Shown here piece by piece: positions 11,079 through 22,129 of a stretch of DNA of 64,000 nt; positions within the stretch are counted from its first letter, which is position 1; the number at the start of each line of letters is the position of its first letter. The translations under genes and the position numbers were made by a program. The notes below the pieces were generated by a model. The model was given only the letters and a program-made list of their open reading frames with translations, had not been told where the DNA came from and searched no databases. The stretch is from contig CAJQUW010008597.1 of assembly GCA_907163375.1 (NCBI GenBank), positions 42,315 through 106,314 of the forward strand, given 5' to 3'. The stretch comes from Prostheceraeus crozeri (Eukaryota > Platyhelminthes > Polycladida > Euryleptidae).

Positions 11079-11685
11079 ATTTTGTAGATAATCATAGGCT
11101 ATCAAAATATCACTTCGAAATCTAAATTCTTCTGGACACTCTTGTGTAAAATCAATAAATAAGTAAGCGTGTGGTTTTTCAGTTGCTGCTTGAAAAATTT
11201 CAATTAAGGCTTTTGAACCTCTTGGTGCAACTTGTCGCGCTAAAATTTCAAATTGACTTCTATCTCGTGGATTCTTAAAAATAGCGTAATAGTGCGTATT
11301 CAGGTTTCGTGTGCGGGCTTCTTTCCCATCAGGAAACAAATTTTGTGTGATATAGATTATAAAGCATCTTTTGTGATGTGCTGCGCGAGTGAACATATCT
11401 AACATCTTCAGAATTCCTGCTTTCTTTTAATAGATCATCCAATACAACGACATCATTGGACTGAATCTTATCCACTGGAATAATTCCTTCATTTCGAATA
11501 AAGTTACGACTTTGCAATTCCCGAAAGAGTGACGCCTGATAAATGCAATAACACCAAATAACTCGATTGATAGGTTCCCTAAACAATTCTTTTCTTTTGT
11601 CTAGCAAATTCAGAGTGAAAACAGTTTTACCTGCATGGGATGGACCTGATACAAGAACTTTATTACATTGAAGTCTGAAATCCAT
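11079..11685 (-). pseudogene. genome-packaging ATPase (A32/FtsK-HerA type), element A, frameshifted
   Basis: The ATG at 11683-11685 is followed by a Walker A (VSGPSHAGKTVF) near codon 12 and a Walker B (DVVVLDDLL) near codon 85. A frame change near 11395-11405 separates this from the rest, which begins MFTRAAHHKRC and contains the sensor-like YITQNLFPDG and a late FIDFTQECPEEF block. The gene would pump DNA into capsids. It lies between the basic core gene upstream and the virion-type gene downstream, in the same order as region C. The region C copy is broken at a different place, so the two copies decayed independently. Confidence 0.8.
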
Positions 11686-11716
11686 TTTAATACTTTGGGA
11701 TTTAATATTTGCTTAA

Positions 11717-12067
11717 TTAACGCATAGGATTAAAGATCCTACCCAATAGGTCACCTACTACAGGAGCTAACATCGGAAGTAACACTGAAAGGAAACCACC
11801 CTTTTGTGGTAGAGTTTTCCTCTTTCTTTGAAGGGTAACTTTAGGATTAGAGATGAATCGCAATTTTGTAGTATGTCGCTTAAGTAAGTTCCGTTGTTGT
11901 GGCGATAATTTATTTGTCCACAAACTTCTCACATGAGAAACTATTTCTCGAATAAATTTATCATTAGCATGTCGTATTGCATTATATCGCTGATTTCCTT
12001 TCATTCGTTGAAGAGCTCGAATAGCCTCAGAAAATTTTGAAGACTTTCGACCTTAGCGCTTCGCCAT
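11717..12067 (-). pseudogene. basic virion core protein with hydrophobic C-terminus, element A
   Basis: The homologous start is ATG 12065-12067, but the fifth codon is a TAA, absent in region C. A later ATG (12002-12004) leaves 95 codons. The body is strongly basic (RKRKTLPQKGG) and ends in a hydrophobic stretch (GGFLSVLLPMLAPVVGDLL) after a Gly-Gly pair. That layout is shared by pX/mu-like small core proteins of adenovirus-related elements, where the Gly-Gly site can be a protease target. It sits just upstream of the packaging ATPase. Confidence 0.6.
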
Positions 12068-12152
12068 TTTTCTCTTAACCATTGTTACAACTTGAGTTTT
12101 CCACATTTGCATAGGTGCTAACTTTAATGACAGAAGTGACACTCAAAATCAG

Positions 12153-12467
12153 CTATATCACAGTGACTGCATTGACAAAGTTGACGAGCTTTGACAAAGC
12201 TGCAGAGCATTGACAGCAACGTATGAAACAACGCTGGCAGAAAGTATGGTTGCATCTCTTAAAGATGCACTTTTCACTTCCATCCTTTCGCTTACATACA
12301 TCGCACATATTTTCACTCTTGCTAACAACTTCTAAAGCAAGTCTTTTTGAAGATATGAACTTGCTAGCCTTTTCTAAATAATAGACACATGTGCAGAAGG
12401 AAAATACTTCGAGAGTAAGCAGACACAACTGGAAAACCAATTCTGCTACGATCAAGTACCATTGCAT
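12153..12467 (-). pseudogene. membrane-anchored RING-type protein, element A
   Basis: The ATG at 12465-12467 begins a hydrophobic signal-anchor (QWYLIVAELVFQLCLLTLEV). It is followed by Cys/His ligands in RING spacing (MCDVCKRKDG...CNHTFCQRCFIRCC). In region C the RING continues with further CxxC ligands. Here the frame is lost near the final ligands, and the matching sequence continues out of frame at about 12125-12170. A RING next to a transmembrane segment suggests a membrane E3 ubiquitin ligase, perhaps captured from a host; this is inference. Confidence 0.55.
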
Positions 12468-12543
12468 CTTTAATTTTCTTTTATACAAAGTTGAATGTGA
12501 ATATGTGAACTATATATGTGAAATATATGTGCTACCATGATGG

Positions 12544-12871
12544 TTAAATGCATCCAGACGTTGAGCAATTTTTCCCATGTCTTTCAAAAAATTCTTCGGG
12601 ATTATCTACAGTTTCCATCGAATAAGAAGCAAAGTGGAAGAAACGATCTTCTACCTCTTTTTTTCCAAAATGGCTGAAATGAATTTTTGCAACTAATCTC
12701 GCCATTACAATTCTATTAGAAAACTTATCCATTAACTTCAAAAAATATAACACCAATAACTGATTTGATGTTGATCTCATCTTTATGAAAAGTTATCACA
12801 TAATCTTGAATGGCTCCCTTTAAGCTTTGTCTATGAAAACTTAATGTTCCACAATCATGTGAGAAAGACAT
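12544..12871 (-). pseudogene. stand-alone PolB-N-like domain protein, element A, frameshifted
   Basis: The ATG at 12869-12871 and the first 40 or so codons match the region C gene at 61422. A frame change near 12740-12780 leads to MARLVAKIHFSHFGKKEVED, and a second near 12575 spoils the C-terminus. The middle resembles the conserved N-terminal segment of Maverick PolB (beta strand plus 'HFASYSME' and a long helix). See the intact copy in region C. Confidence 0.45.
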
Positions 12872-13144
12872 TGTCATCCTTCATCTATCCCACCCATTGC
12901 ATGAAAATAACAAATCTTTTCATAAAGCATTTATTGTGCGACTTTAACAAGCATGCATTACAAATTTTGGGTTTGAAACAGATAAAATAGATACAGTTGG
13001 TAGCTATCATATCAAGATCAATGATGACCAAACATTACTTTAGCAGTGTTGAAATATGGAGGAAAAAGCATTGATTATGAATGTAGCGACTACAAAGAAC
13101 ATTTAAAAGAGGAACACCCAATTCCTTAAAAAGTTTAGTGACTT
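12872..13144. other. gene remnant between exonuclease-like and PolB-N-like genes
   Basis: The stretch aligns by eye, leftward, with 61150-61380 of region C, the tail of the exonuclease-like gene and its 3' flank. A short A/T-rich insertion near 13140-13195 separates it from the open part at 13145-13525. I see no independent gene. Confidence 0.4.
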
Positions 13145-13543
13145 TTAAGGAATAAGTATAAAAGTAATATAAATAATAAAAATAATGTAGTGTTGATTAA
13201 CTCTACAATCCCAAGGTGGAAGCAGAATATCATTGATGATTAAATAAGGAAATAGCTTCTTCTCCTTAGTAGGATCATTACAAAGGATATGTACAATATT
13301 GAAAGCTGCTAACCATCTTTTAAAGTCAATAAGAAGAACACTTTCATTAGAAAAGCCATAGTCTTGCAAGTATTGCTGATTAAGTCCATGGATGTGTTTT
13401 CTCGCCCAGCTATCAGCGTTGGGATCAAACTTGGCATGTTGATGGTAGACACTAACAATCTGATACGACCAATTGTCCATAGCAATAGGACTGAGCTCCT
13501 GTACAGGTTCACCCTCACAATCCATAAAAATGATGATGGATGA
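13145..13543 (-). pseudogene. DEDDh-exonuclease-like protein, element A, C-terminally broken
   Basis: The exon begins just after an AG acceptor (13544-13545) and reads a hydrophobic strand directly into MDCEGE, the Asp-x-Glu of exonuclease motif I. Further on are HIHGLN and LIDFKRWLAAF, in the arrangement of exonuclease motif II helices, then LPPWDCRVNQH. An A/T-rich insertion after this removes the rest. The start codon is probably supplied by a separate short exon (see finding). An exonuclease function is inferred from motif order, not from a database match. Confidence 0.5.
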
Positions 13544-13589
13544 CTAAAAAGGAAATTACATATTTTTACTCATCTGATGAAGAGTCCTT

Positions 13590-13787
13590 TTACATATTAC
13601 AAAATGATGAAGTACATCGATGCTGTTCACGACAAAATACACAAATAACATGATGGCAGCGACGAAGTAAAATGTATCTGATAACTCCACGTCTACGACA
13701 CTCAAAGCACATAAGGGAATTGTCATAAGGTAGAGACAGGTAAGGACTAGTGATTCTCCTTCCTCGGCTTGCGTTTACCGGCAGCAT
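13590..13787 (-). CDS. small RING-like Cys/His protein, element A
   Basis: The start is the ATG at 13785-13787, conserved in the region C copy (60551), so the gene overlaps the 3' end of the upstream gene in another frame. Ligands are MCFECRRRG, CHHVICVFC and CTSSFC, giving a degenerate RING. The two copies are almost identical through the ligands, so the reading frame has been conserved. A role in ubiquitin ligation or nucleic-acid binding cannot be told apart. Confidence 0.5.
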   Translation of the reverse strand: MLPVNASRGRRITSPYLSLPYDNSLMCFECRRRGVIRYILLRRCHHVICVFCREQHRCTSSFCNM

Positions 13788-14520
13788 TCTTCTCTGACTT
13801 GCGCTTCGTACCGCTCTCGTTGAGGATTTGATCAATAATGTCATGAACGTCTGGTTGCTTTGGTCTATATAGGATGGATTGAATATGCATGGATTCGGTG
13901 CAGGTTAGTTTGTTATTCTTGCGATAGCCATGATATATTCCACTTATTGTAAAACGTATATCCCAAGTGCTCTCTGCGAGGTCTTCACATCTGATGGGTG
14001 TTACTTGATCTCCATCCTTTTTTAGTATGAGCACCAATGCAATAGTGGTAAAAAAAGCTTTGTACCATCCCATATCTTTCTATATGGAGTATCATTGTCA
14101 TCTCTCGCCTTCCATTCCTTGATAAGGGGAGTAGGGATGTCCATATTTAATGTTGCAAACTCTTCAATAATATCGAGTTGGCAACGAATGTATGGATTCA
14201 CAGGAATGACTATGTAGTCCCCATACTGATTGTTGAATATCTTCACATCAGTGGAAGGAATCATTCCCGTTTGCAATACTATACTATGATCGTAATAACG
14301 TATGGCTTGTCTAAATTTACGCTGTAGTGGGGTAGGATTATGTACCTTTGTTGTCTCTTCTAATGGCCTCAACATAAGACGATCTGATTGTAGAGATCCT
14401 TGTAACGCCTGAACACTATCTTGTCCTGTAAATGTAGATGTAGTAGATGCCTGAAAATAAAAGAGATGTTATTAAGTTAACACTCAAGGAAGTAGAGGAA
14501 GGAAGGTTCCGACTTGCCAT
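13747..14520 (-). pseudogene. possible ssDNA-binding early protein with ATG-intron, element A
   Basis: The start codon is ATG 14518-14520, followed directly by an intron (14451-14517; GC donor, CAG acceptor), then exon 2 from 14450 beginning GCATCTACT. The frame runs through HNPTPLQRKFRQAIRYYDHS and WKARDDNDTPYRKIWDG. A frame change near 14030-14070 separates the last third, which has TWDIRFTISGIYHGYR. It ends in a basic tail (KRKSEKNAAGKRKPRKEN). In region C the same gene is open throughout. The beta-rich body with a late Gly-Tyr strand and basic tail suggests an OB-fold ssDNA-binding protein, which is my inference. Confidence 0.55.
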
Positions 14521-14613
14521 TTCAGTTGGGTAATATGATAGTTGAGCTGAGAGAATGTGCGTCCGTCACTTGTACGACTCAAAGATAGAATGATTGTTAA
14601 TCTGTAAACCTCA

Positions 14614-14645
14614 TTATTTATAGAGAAATGCTGGATTCTCATTGG
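14614..14645 (-). promoter_or_regulatory. TATA and CCAAT elements of the leftmost-transcribed gene, element A
   Basis: Leftward TATAAATAA (14614-14622) lies about 95 bp before the ATG at 14520. A CCAAT box (14641-14645) sits upstream. The same arrangement is seen at 59670-59718 in region C. Confidence 0.55.
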
Positions 14646-14649
14646 ACGA

Positions 14650-15335
14650 CGACCCTCATTGACCAATATCATCAAGCTGATTCCAAATCTGGTCTCAGTT
14701 TTCTCATACGATGCTTCGTTCGCCCGCTAGATCTCAAAAACGAAATTTCAATTTTGCGAAAAAATCCTAAGTTCGCTGTTAACTCTGTCGTTTTTCGCCA
14801 ATTTCCCAAATCTTAAATGGCGTCTCAAATCTAAACAAAGAAAGATATGGACAAGCCGTTTCTTCCAGTGAATTTGTATCACACTTACCTTTCTTAGCTA
14901 TTGCACGACTTTCTACGTTCTCTACGACCGAAGATAGGGGGGGGGACGTCAGCGAATTTTTTTCTCGCCGATCGACTTGAAACTCACGTTACCGATGCAG
15001 AATTTTACTCTGAATCCGAATCTGGCCTCAGATTTGCCATTGGAGTGGTCGTTCAGCCGCTAGAGCTCAAATTTCGCCGTTTTTCGCCAATTTCCCAAAT
15101 CTTAAATGGCGTCTCAAATCTAAACGAAGCAAGACACAAACTTGAAACTCTCCATACCAATGCGGAATTTTACGCTGAGTCCAAATCTGGCCTCAGATTC
15201 ACCATTCCAAATGAAGGGCAGACACTACCAGGACGGCCGACCACGACCAAACCCGGACGGCCGGCACAGACCGCCGCGCCAACCACACGCCTGCGCCGCC
15301 AAAATAGCAGGCCCGCGCTGTGCGCAGTAAAGAGG
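14650..15335. repeat. subterminal repeat region of element A
   Basis: Related blocks recur here (for example around 14680, 15005 and 15165, each containing ATCTGGCCTCAG or a close relative), with a short G tract at 14937-14945. Reversed, they match the subterminal region of C (58590-59660). The outer 100 bp are GC-rich. Open frames through this region look accidental. Confidence 0.6.
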
Positions 15336-15690
15336 ATTCCTTACTACTATCAGCAAGATGGGGCACCAGACCCGTACGGTCATGATTGTCAGGAAGTGGC
15401 TTGAAACTCAACCATTTTTCAACTTCTGACTCCTCTAGCTCAAGTCCCTGCAGCTTATTGAAACTGCCCCAATAGCTGAGCAGCTCAACTTAATTGAAAA
15501 CGTGTGGCGGAAACCAAAGCGTGAAAGCGAAAGTCGCAAACCCTTATCAGTGTAGCATTTGAAGGATCTCATTCGTGAAATATGGGCGACAGAGGTTACT
15601 TCGTATCGATAATCGAATCTCATCCATGCCACGCCACATCTTTGTAGTTATTCGTGTCCATGGCACCATGCAGACTACTGACCCATGATG
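15336..15690 (+). pseudogene. Tc1/mariner transposase C-terminal fragment
   Basis: In mixed + strand frames the stretch reads YYQQDGAP near 15345, LNLIENVWRKPK near 15490 and a terminal HAMPRHIFVVIRVHG near 15630. These are the second catalytic Asp, the NP-IENVW block and the usual C-terminus of Tc1-like DDE transposases. Several stops and frame changes are present and there is no N-terminal half. I could not find terminal inverted repeats. Confidence 0.65.
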
Positions 15691-15779
15691 CTTTCTTGGC
15701 AAGCTCATCATCGTTGCTAAAAGTTGAAAGTATTGCGATAGTCTCTTACCATGTACAAAATTTTTTGATACAAAACTTT

Positions 15780-16220
15780 GCACTTTTTACTAGGTGGACC
15801 TCTAGGATAGTAGTTAATAAGTAGGACAATAAAGTACAGGCCATTATCAAGGACTTTTGACCTGGACTGTATATCACCATTCTTATAGATAAGTGTATGC
15901 TTACCTACTGATTGCCGTGGTCCCAATGATATGGATGATTTTATCAAAATATGTGTGGATCTAAGGGACATAATTGACAAGACAGCAGATGCCCAATTAC
16001 CCATTATTCTCATGGGAGATTTTAACTCTGAATTCGGCTAGCTAAATGAATACCCGAAAGGAAACAATGATCCTTCTCGTTTCGGTTCGTTTCTACTCAA
16101 TAACATTATATTTCCGCATGATTTTGTTAAAGCTGATTTACTTCCAATAGCAAGTAGTCCTCTGCATACTTCCTACTTCTGTGATTGATTGTTTCAGAGG
16201 AAATAACACCCGTAGTCAGA
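15780..16220 (+). pseudogene. non-LTR retrotransposon endonuclease fragment (left half of a split element)
   Basis: From 15897 the + strand reads CLPTDCRGPNDMDDFIKIC and then LPIILMGDFNSEFG, the GDFN block of apurinic-type endonucleases of LINE elements, followed by a stop. The sequence breaks at 16221, where a Penelope-like element begins. A continuation is found right of that element at 23220-23580. Confidence 0.65.
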
Positions 16221-16507
16221 ATTCAAAATAAAAACCACTATGTTTAGGAAAGAAAAAGTTTAACCCGAGCTTTCACTCGTCCTGCAGCGAGCATCATGGG
16301 AATGAAAATTTGAGGTGACATGAAACAGTTAAATGGATGATACAATAGAGATGATTCACTACACATGTGAAGGCAAGGATGAACTCTTATCACAATGCAC
16401 GCGTTGACCGACCCCACGAAGAACCAGTTGGGCCACGTGTTTATTAACATCAGTCAGGCCAGGATTTAGATTGACCTCTGTTCCTGATGAAATCTAATGA
16501 ACGAAGT

Positions 16508-17028
16508 TTATACAACTTTTCTAGTATGGACATCATTACATTTAAAAATTATTCTAGAATCGTCGTAATTAAAAGAATGATCACAATTGATGGAATGAAC
16601 ATACATGGCATTATTCAAATTGTGATTCTTCAAATCCCTTTTGTGTTCACTCACTCTACTGGTTAATGAACGACCAATTTCACCTTCATAAAAATAGTCA
16701 CAATTATTACAATTGATACGATAAACACCAGCGTTACATTGTTTGTTTGGAGCATTGGACATCAAAACAGATCTTAATTTGTTCGGGTAAGAAAAACTAA
16801 CATCACAATTAAGATAACGACGAAGGTTAGTATGAATCCGAGTATTGAGAGACGGAACAAAGGGAATGGTCATCGATGAAGAGTGTGAAGTAGAATCAGC
16901 TTTAGGAGTCGGTTTATAAATAGAAGATTTCGCCTTGAGAAAAGAACGTTGAACTACCTGTTTAGGATATCCTAATTTTATTGAAGTGGCAAAGATGTAA
17001 TCTACTTCAGCATCTAAATATTCAGGAC
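16508..17028 (-). pseudogene. GIY-YIG endonuclease domain of Penelope-like element 1
   Basis: Leftward reading gives a linker, then VYRINCNNCDYFYEGEIGRS and SRVSEHKRDLK: the GIY-YIG core with the Cys pair typical of Penelope-like elements, followed by a C-terminal HSINCDHSF. The first 121 codons from 16873 are open. The upstream linker to the RT is cut by the hAT insertion, so no intact protein is possible. Confidence 0.75.
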
Positions 17029-17036
17029 TACATAAT
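17029..17036. repeat. 8-bp target duplication (left) of hAT 1
   Basis: TACATAAT here and again at 21945-21952, directly outside the hAT ends. Confidence 0.85.
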
Positions 17037-17210
17037 TAGGGCGGTTCTCGTGAAATCACGAGTGCGTGAATTTCACGAATCACGAACCATATTTTCGTGA
17101 TTCGTGAATTCGTGAATTGACCCCGATTTCACGAAATTTCACGAAATCGCTATTATGCTGTATGTAAACCGGGTAATCAACTGACAGGCAAGCATTCGAT
17201 TAATAATGTA

Positions 17211-18696
17211 TAGGGTGTTCAGCTAAGAACGCCGGATTTAATTTAGTTGCTATTTCCACAGTATTGATGATATCTCATTAATTCAATGACTAAAGTATCT
17301 ACAACACTATGCCATTTCAGTATGCACAATCGCTTTAAAAGGAAACCAATTTATTGTAGTAAAAAAACAAATTTAGTTATGAAAAACAATATCTTTCAAA
17401 TGACCACCTCGGCAGTCACTACAAACACGTATTCTTTGAATGAAATGTTCTATTACTCTTTGACACAAGTTTTGTGTGATTCCACTTATCACACTTCGGA
17501 TTTCATTTTTCAATTGAGCAATAGTGTTGGGTTTGCTCTCATATGCCCGTGATTTCACAAAACCCCATAGGAAAAAGTCAAGTAGAGACAAATCGCAAGA
17601 TCTTGGTGGCCACCTGTAATCGCCATTGCTGGAGATCAATCGATCGGGGAACTTATCTCTCAGCAACTGAGTGGTTTGTCTCGCAGTGTGGCAAGTTGCA
17701 CCATCCTGTTGAAACCACAAGTCCTCTTCTTCCAAATCCTCCAATTGGGGCCAAAAAAACTCAGTTATCATCTTTCGATATCGTTCACCATTCACCGTCA
17801 CGGCCACTCCATTCTCGTTTTCAAAAAAGTATGGCCCAATGACTCCACCACTCCAAAAACCACACTATGCTGTGCACTTGTTCGGGTGAAGTGACTTTTC
17901 GTGAATCTCTTGAGGATTTTCCGTGGCCCAGAGCCGACAATTTTGCTTGTTGACATAGCCGTCGAGATGAAAGTGGGCCTCGTCGCTGAAGATTATTCTT
18001 TTGGCGACCATGTGATCCAGTTCTTGATTCTACAGAACAAAATTGGCAAAATGTTCCCGAGCTGTGTGGTCACAAGCCTCAAGCTTCTGGGTCAATTGAA
18101 CCTTGTCAGGATGCAAACTCAAATCCTCATGAAGGATCTTGTGCAGGGATCCGTTGGAAATCTCCAGTTGCTGCGACCGATGGCGCACAGACGTCCTGGG
18201 GTTTCCCTCTACGCTCTCCCTTGCAGCATTGATGTTTTCTTGAGAACGCACAGGTCGACATCGCACAGGATGCTTGATGTCCAACACGGAGCCGGTCTTC
18301 TCAAACTTATGGATTAATCGACGAATCGTCGACTCATCTGGGGCATTTCTTCTCCCGAACAGACTCCTCAGCTTGCGAGTTGTAACTGCAAAACATTCCC
18401 CATGCTTGTAGTGCATTTTGACAATCTGGATTCTTTGATCAGTTGAATACATGCTTGCTTCCAATGTAATCACAATGACACAAATGGCAAGTATCATGAC
18501 TGCGCCAAGTGCTTTATTACCATCATGAGTAAAACTCGCTCAATGCCACTTTCAGCATCGAATTCATGAAAAAGTCACAGTGGATAATGAAATGGCATAT
18601 TGTTGCAGATATTCTAGACGTTAAATTTATAAGATATCTTTAGTATTGTGTTTATGACAATTAAATTAAATCCGGCGTCCTTAGCTGAACACCCTA
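17211..18696 (-). mobile_element. mariner-type (IS630/Tc1/mariner) transposon
   Basis: Terminal inverted repeats begin TAGGGTGTTCAGCTAAG and end with its near-perfect complement. TA dinucleotides flank both ends (17209-17210, 18697-18698). The total is 1486 bp, and one broken leftward transposase gene is inside. Confidence 0.9.
17373..18497 (-). pseudogene. mariner-type transposase, frameshifted
   Basis: The N-terminal half (18497-18030) has a helix-turn-helix region (RIQIVKMHYKHGECF... DESTIRRLIHKFEKTGSV). The C-terminal half (17807-17373) has WFQQDGATCHTARQT and WPPRSCDLSLLDFFLWG with the second and third catalytic acidic residues. At least one frame change lies in 17810-18030, so the enzyme is dead. 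The family is the DUF4817/IS630-like group common in arthropods and other invertebrates. Confidence 0.85.
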
Positions 18697-18940
18697 TACC
18701 ATGCAGACAGCACAGCATTATATTGCCAGTCAGGAGATCGGCGGAGACGCACGTGCATGCCTCTGTTCATTCGTGATCATGAAGCGATTAGTCAGCAGTC
18801 TCCCCTAATCGATCTCAAATTCAATGTCATTCAGGCAGCAGCGCCTCCTCTGTGGGTGCGCCTATTCACGCCTAGAGTCCACGAGAATCGAGGACCTTTT
18901 CATTTCAGTTGACCTCGCACTCGCAGTCAGAGTGTAGAGA

Positions 18941-19201
18941 ATGGCGACAGCGCAAATTGATCTAACAGGTGGAACTCCGAATATCCTGAAACACGAGATC
19001 GCTGCTTTCCGAGCCACGGGAGTTCGACCGAGAACTCTTGCCAATCTCTATCGACAACTCTGCACTGTTCAGGCTACGTCTGTACAAAGTGAGCGGGCAT
19101 TCTCGTCTGCAGGCCAAATTGGTACGGAAATCCGAAGCTCATTGTCGGATGAGATGTTATGCAGTTTGAGTTTGTTAAGGGCATTTTACAATAAATACTA
19201 A
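18941..19201 (+). pseudogene. hAT transposase C-terminal dimerisation domain
   Basis: An 86-codon frame reads LCTVQATSVQSERAFSSAGQ and then LSDEMLCSLSLLRAF, the diagnostic hAT C-terminal dimerisation (hATC) block. The upstream transposase core was displaced by the mariner. Residual coding sequence may lie at 18700-18940. Confidence 0.8.
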
Positions 19202-19501
19202 ATGTCTCAAAAATGATTTGAGTATACTGTACCGGTCAGGCACACGTACATGTTACCCTTAGAAGTTCAGGATTGTGTTGGGAATCACAACTTGTTGTTT
19301 ATTACGTGTACTTTTGTTGTTTATTACATGCATAACTTGTTTTTCATTACATGTACGTTCGTAATTAATATGATTCCCTGTCAAAGTTGTGATGAAAATA
19401 TACATGCTTTATTTTTGAGATTTTGAAAAGCGTAAAAGTGCATGATTGTTTTGAGTTGTGATTCACAACTTGTTGTTTATTACGTGTACTTTTGTTGCTT
19501 A

Positions 19502-21729
19502 CACTGTCCCGGCCAGGGATTTTTGTCTAATTTACGCGCGCCGATGAAATTTGCGCGCGTACATGATCAATGAATTTTTGACCTGAGATCTCCCGCAAAC
19601 TTTCAAAATACCCCTCTAGAATTTCCCGATTTCACATGCCAATGTCAATATAAGCCTACACTGTCAATGAAAATATAACGATAACAATATAGAGATAAAA
19701 TTGCGACTAAAAAGAATTGATATCAAAAACAAAAAATTATAAAGTCGCCTGATTGACCTATTACAGAAAGCGATATTTCGAGGACTGGCTGGGCGAAAAT
19801 CGTTGTTTGTTTTTCAATTTGGATACCCTTTAAAAAGAAGCTGGCAAATTGACAATTTAGCAAGAGTCGTAAGTTACTTATGCGTTATCCATTCGACCGA
19901 CCAGCAGCAAAGATATGAATAAAAAATGACTATCACTCTTTAGGGAGGAGAGATGAAAACATCCTTTTCGCAGCTCTGAATCATGCTGGAATAGCCATTA
20001 AATTAGTAGGTTACGCTATTTATTGCTCTTTATTTTTGGAATTGAAAAATATTTATACAAGAATTCAAATGTGCAAAACAGTATTGAAGACATGAATGCC
20101 GAAAATACACGCATCAGCACAGATGGTCAGTGATTGCCCATTATTCTACTGTAGTACAGCGCTAAGTACGAGTATGTAGACGGAATCGGTTCATTTCCCT
20201 TCTCACACCAAAGAACCATTTAATTGATCATCTGTTTGAAGTGATAGATATTTCATTTGTATATCCATATTTTCTTGGTAGTTAAATGAATCAAAAGCGT
20301 CCAGATTTTTGAAAATACTTTCAGTTTTAACTTTCTTATACCTTTCAAGGCATGTGCTTCTACCCATCTAAATGTATGCCATCGTTATTATAGTATTTTG
20401 GCATATCCGAAATAGCATTCCTCTGTAACTACATTTGTTCAATCTGCAATTATATTTGTTAAATATCATCTCTAGACGTACAGTTGAAAGCATATTTAGT
20501 TGTTGCTGTATTATGGTAATCAATCACTGTGTGAGCTGTTTAATGTGTTTGGTGTCAGTCGAAGTACGTACCGTTGCTGCTTCAGGAGCATGTCACTTTT
20601 TTTGCAGTTTAACTCTTTGCGTTTCTAGTGCATATTCTTTCAATTTCTTAGCTTTCTCTTTGCAAGCTTCAAACTCTCATTGGAAACCGCTACTTTCTCA
20701 TCGATTGCGGAAATTGACTCGTTACGAAAACGGTATGGTCTTGTTCTTTCAGTCGACTAACGGTGCTTCTTGCTGTTTCTCCGATAAGCAACTTTGTATC
20801 GACCAAAACATGGTCTCGATATTTTGTCAGAGCGGTCTTCTTCTTTTTGACTTAGTCCGCTTCAACAAAGTTCAACATCCATTTGCGCAGCAATGCATTA
20901 ATGTTTGCCCACAGTAAATGGGTGTGGCAACCATTTGATTGAAAGGTCTTTGCAAAATCATCCAACAGCTTTTAAGTATGTGAAAGGAATTGCAGAATGC
21001 ACAATGTGAAGGGATCGTCAAGTTTCTCTTTGACTTGCTTGCCCATCACATTCTAGTGATGTTTGACAAACGTTTCGAATATGATAGAATTTAACAAATT
21101 CGGACTATTCAAGAAAAGGTTTGGCAATTAGCTATTTGCTTTGCTAGATACATGTACATGCAAACAAATAGAAATAGGACATCAGTTCCATGTTGAATTA
21201 CATTTCTGCAATAGGTTGATTGATGTTGGAGACTGAGGAGAGGTAAGATCTTTCATTGACGATTTCTTGTAAAATATACATGATAAAAATTATCATATTT
21301 AGAAAACACGACATTATGATATCGATCCATAGAATTATTTGCTCCATTTGTTTTATCCACGAGAGGTCTCCATAGCCACATGAGTTCGCAAGAAGAGTAA
21401 AGTGAGTGAGGTACTGCAGGGGATTGCGTTTTTCACAGGCACATAGATGTAAATTTTCTGGGTTAGAGGGGGGATCATCTGAAAATATGAAGCTAGGATG
21501 CTAGAAAGAAGTTAACGATTCCAAGAGGCTTGAAATCATGTCAGCTGCACTGCAACATACAATGAAGTGGGAAATTGTCTGTCTTAATCAATATACTAAT
21601 GGCAAAATTGTGAAATGTGAATCCTGAACTTAATTAAGAATTTACGCGCGGCGCTTCCAATTTACGCATTTACGCGCAATATATCAAATAAACGCGCGCG
21701 CGTAAATCTACGCGCTGGCCGGGACACTG
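19502..21729. mobile_element. hAT-like TIR element nested in hAT 1
   Basis: Left CACTGTCCCGGCCAG and right CTGGCCGGGACACTG are inverted repeats with one mismatch, followed by GCGCG-rich subterminal sequence on both sides. The flanks GTTGCTTA and GTTGCACA agree at six of eight positions, compatible with an aged 8-bp duplication. Possible leftward coding remnants lie near 20700-20920, but I recognise no domain. The surrounding hAT 1 sequence has a local direct duplication (19290-19500). Confidence 0.6.
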
Positions 21730-22129
21730 GTTGCACATGCACTTATCACATGCACAACTTGTTCTTCATTACATATTCGTTAGTAATTAACATGATTCCC
21801 TGTCAGATTTGTGATAGAAAATATACATACTTCATTTTTGAGATTTTGAAATTAGTTTTTGAGTAACTATATTGTTCTAGATTTTCGTGAAATTCTCATT
21901 TCGCGAATTCGTGAAATGAATATTTCGTGAAATGCCTAGCCCTATACATAATGCGAAGAGCTCGAAGAAATAAGCCAGTAGCTACACTAATTTTGGTGGG
22001 AATAGGATGGGAAGAAATGGAGATAGGAGTTGGCATGAGTAGGCTTACGATAAACCTTGAACTTAAGGTTAGCAGACGAGTGCATGATCAAGACATCTAG
22101 AGTTAAAATCCCACTCAAAACTAAAACTC

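Larger units (their letters stand above)
1..15335. mobile_element. Polinton/Maverick element A (decayed, left end outside window)
   Basis: This is a Polinton-type DNA transposon or integrated virus. It is recognised by PolB, retroviral-type integrase, packaging ATPase, virion core protein and capsid-like genes in one block. PolB reads rightward and nearly all other genes leftward. Nearly every gene carries a stop or frameshift, so the copy is dead. The right boundary, near 15.33 kb, is inferred from where similarity to region C's subterminal sequence ends and a Tc1 fragment begins. I could not define an exact terminal repeat or target duplication. The left terminus is not in the window. Region C is an inverted, separately decayed relative. 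Confidence 0.85.
17037..21944 (+). mobile_element. hAT transposon 1, nested insertions inside
   Basis: The ends are TAGGGC (left) and GCCCTA (right) with subterminal short repeats of CGTGAAAT type on both sides, and a perfect 8-bp target duplication TACATAAT. A hAT dimerisation domain is encoded at 18941-19201. The element has itself received a mariner (17211-18696) and a second TIR element (19502-21729). It is about 4.9 kb with insertions. Confidence 0.85.

Noticed and set aside
14901-15404. 167-codon rightward open frame
   Set aside because: It runs through the subterminal repeats of element A and into a Tc1 fragment; only its last residues (YYQQDGAP) are meaningful, as transposase.
20435-20917. 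160-codon rightward open frame inside the nested hAT-like element
   Set aside because: Cys/Phe/Leu-rich composition suggests a shadow; the opposite strand looks more protein-like but I could not identify a domain.
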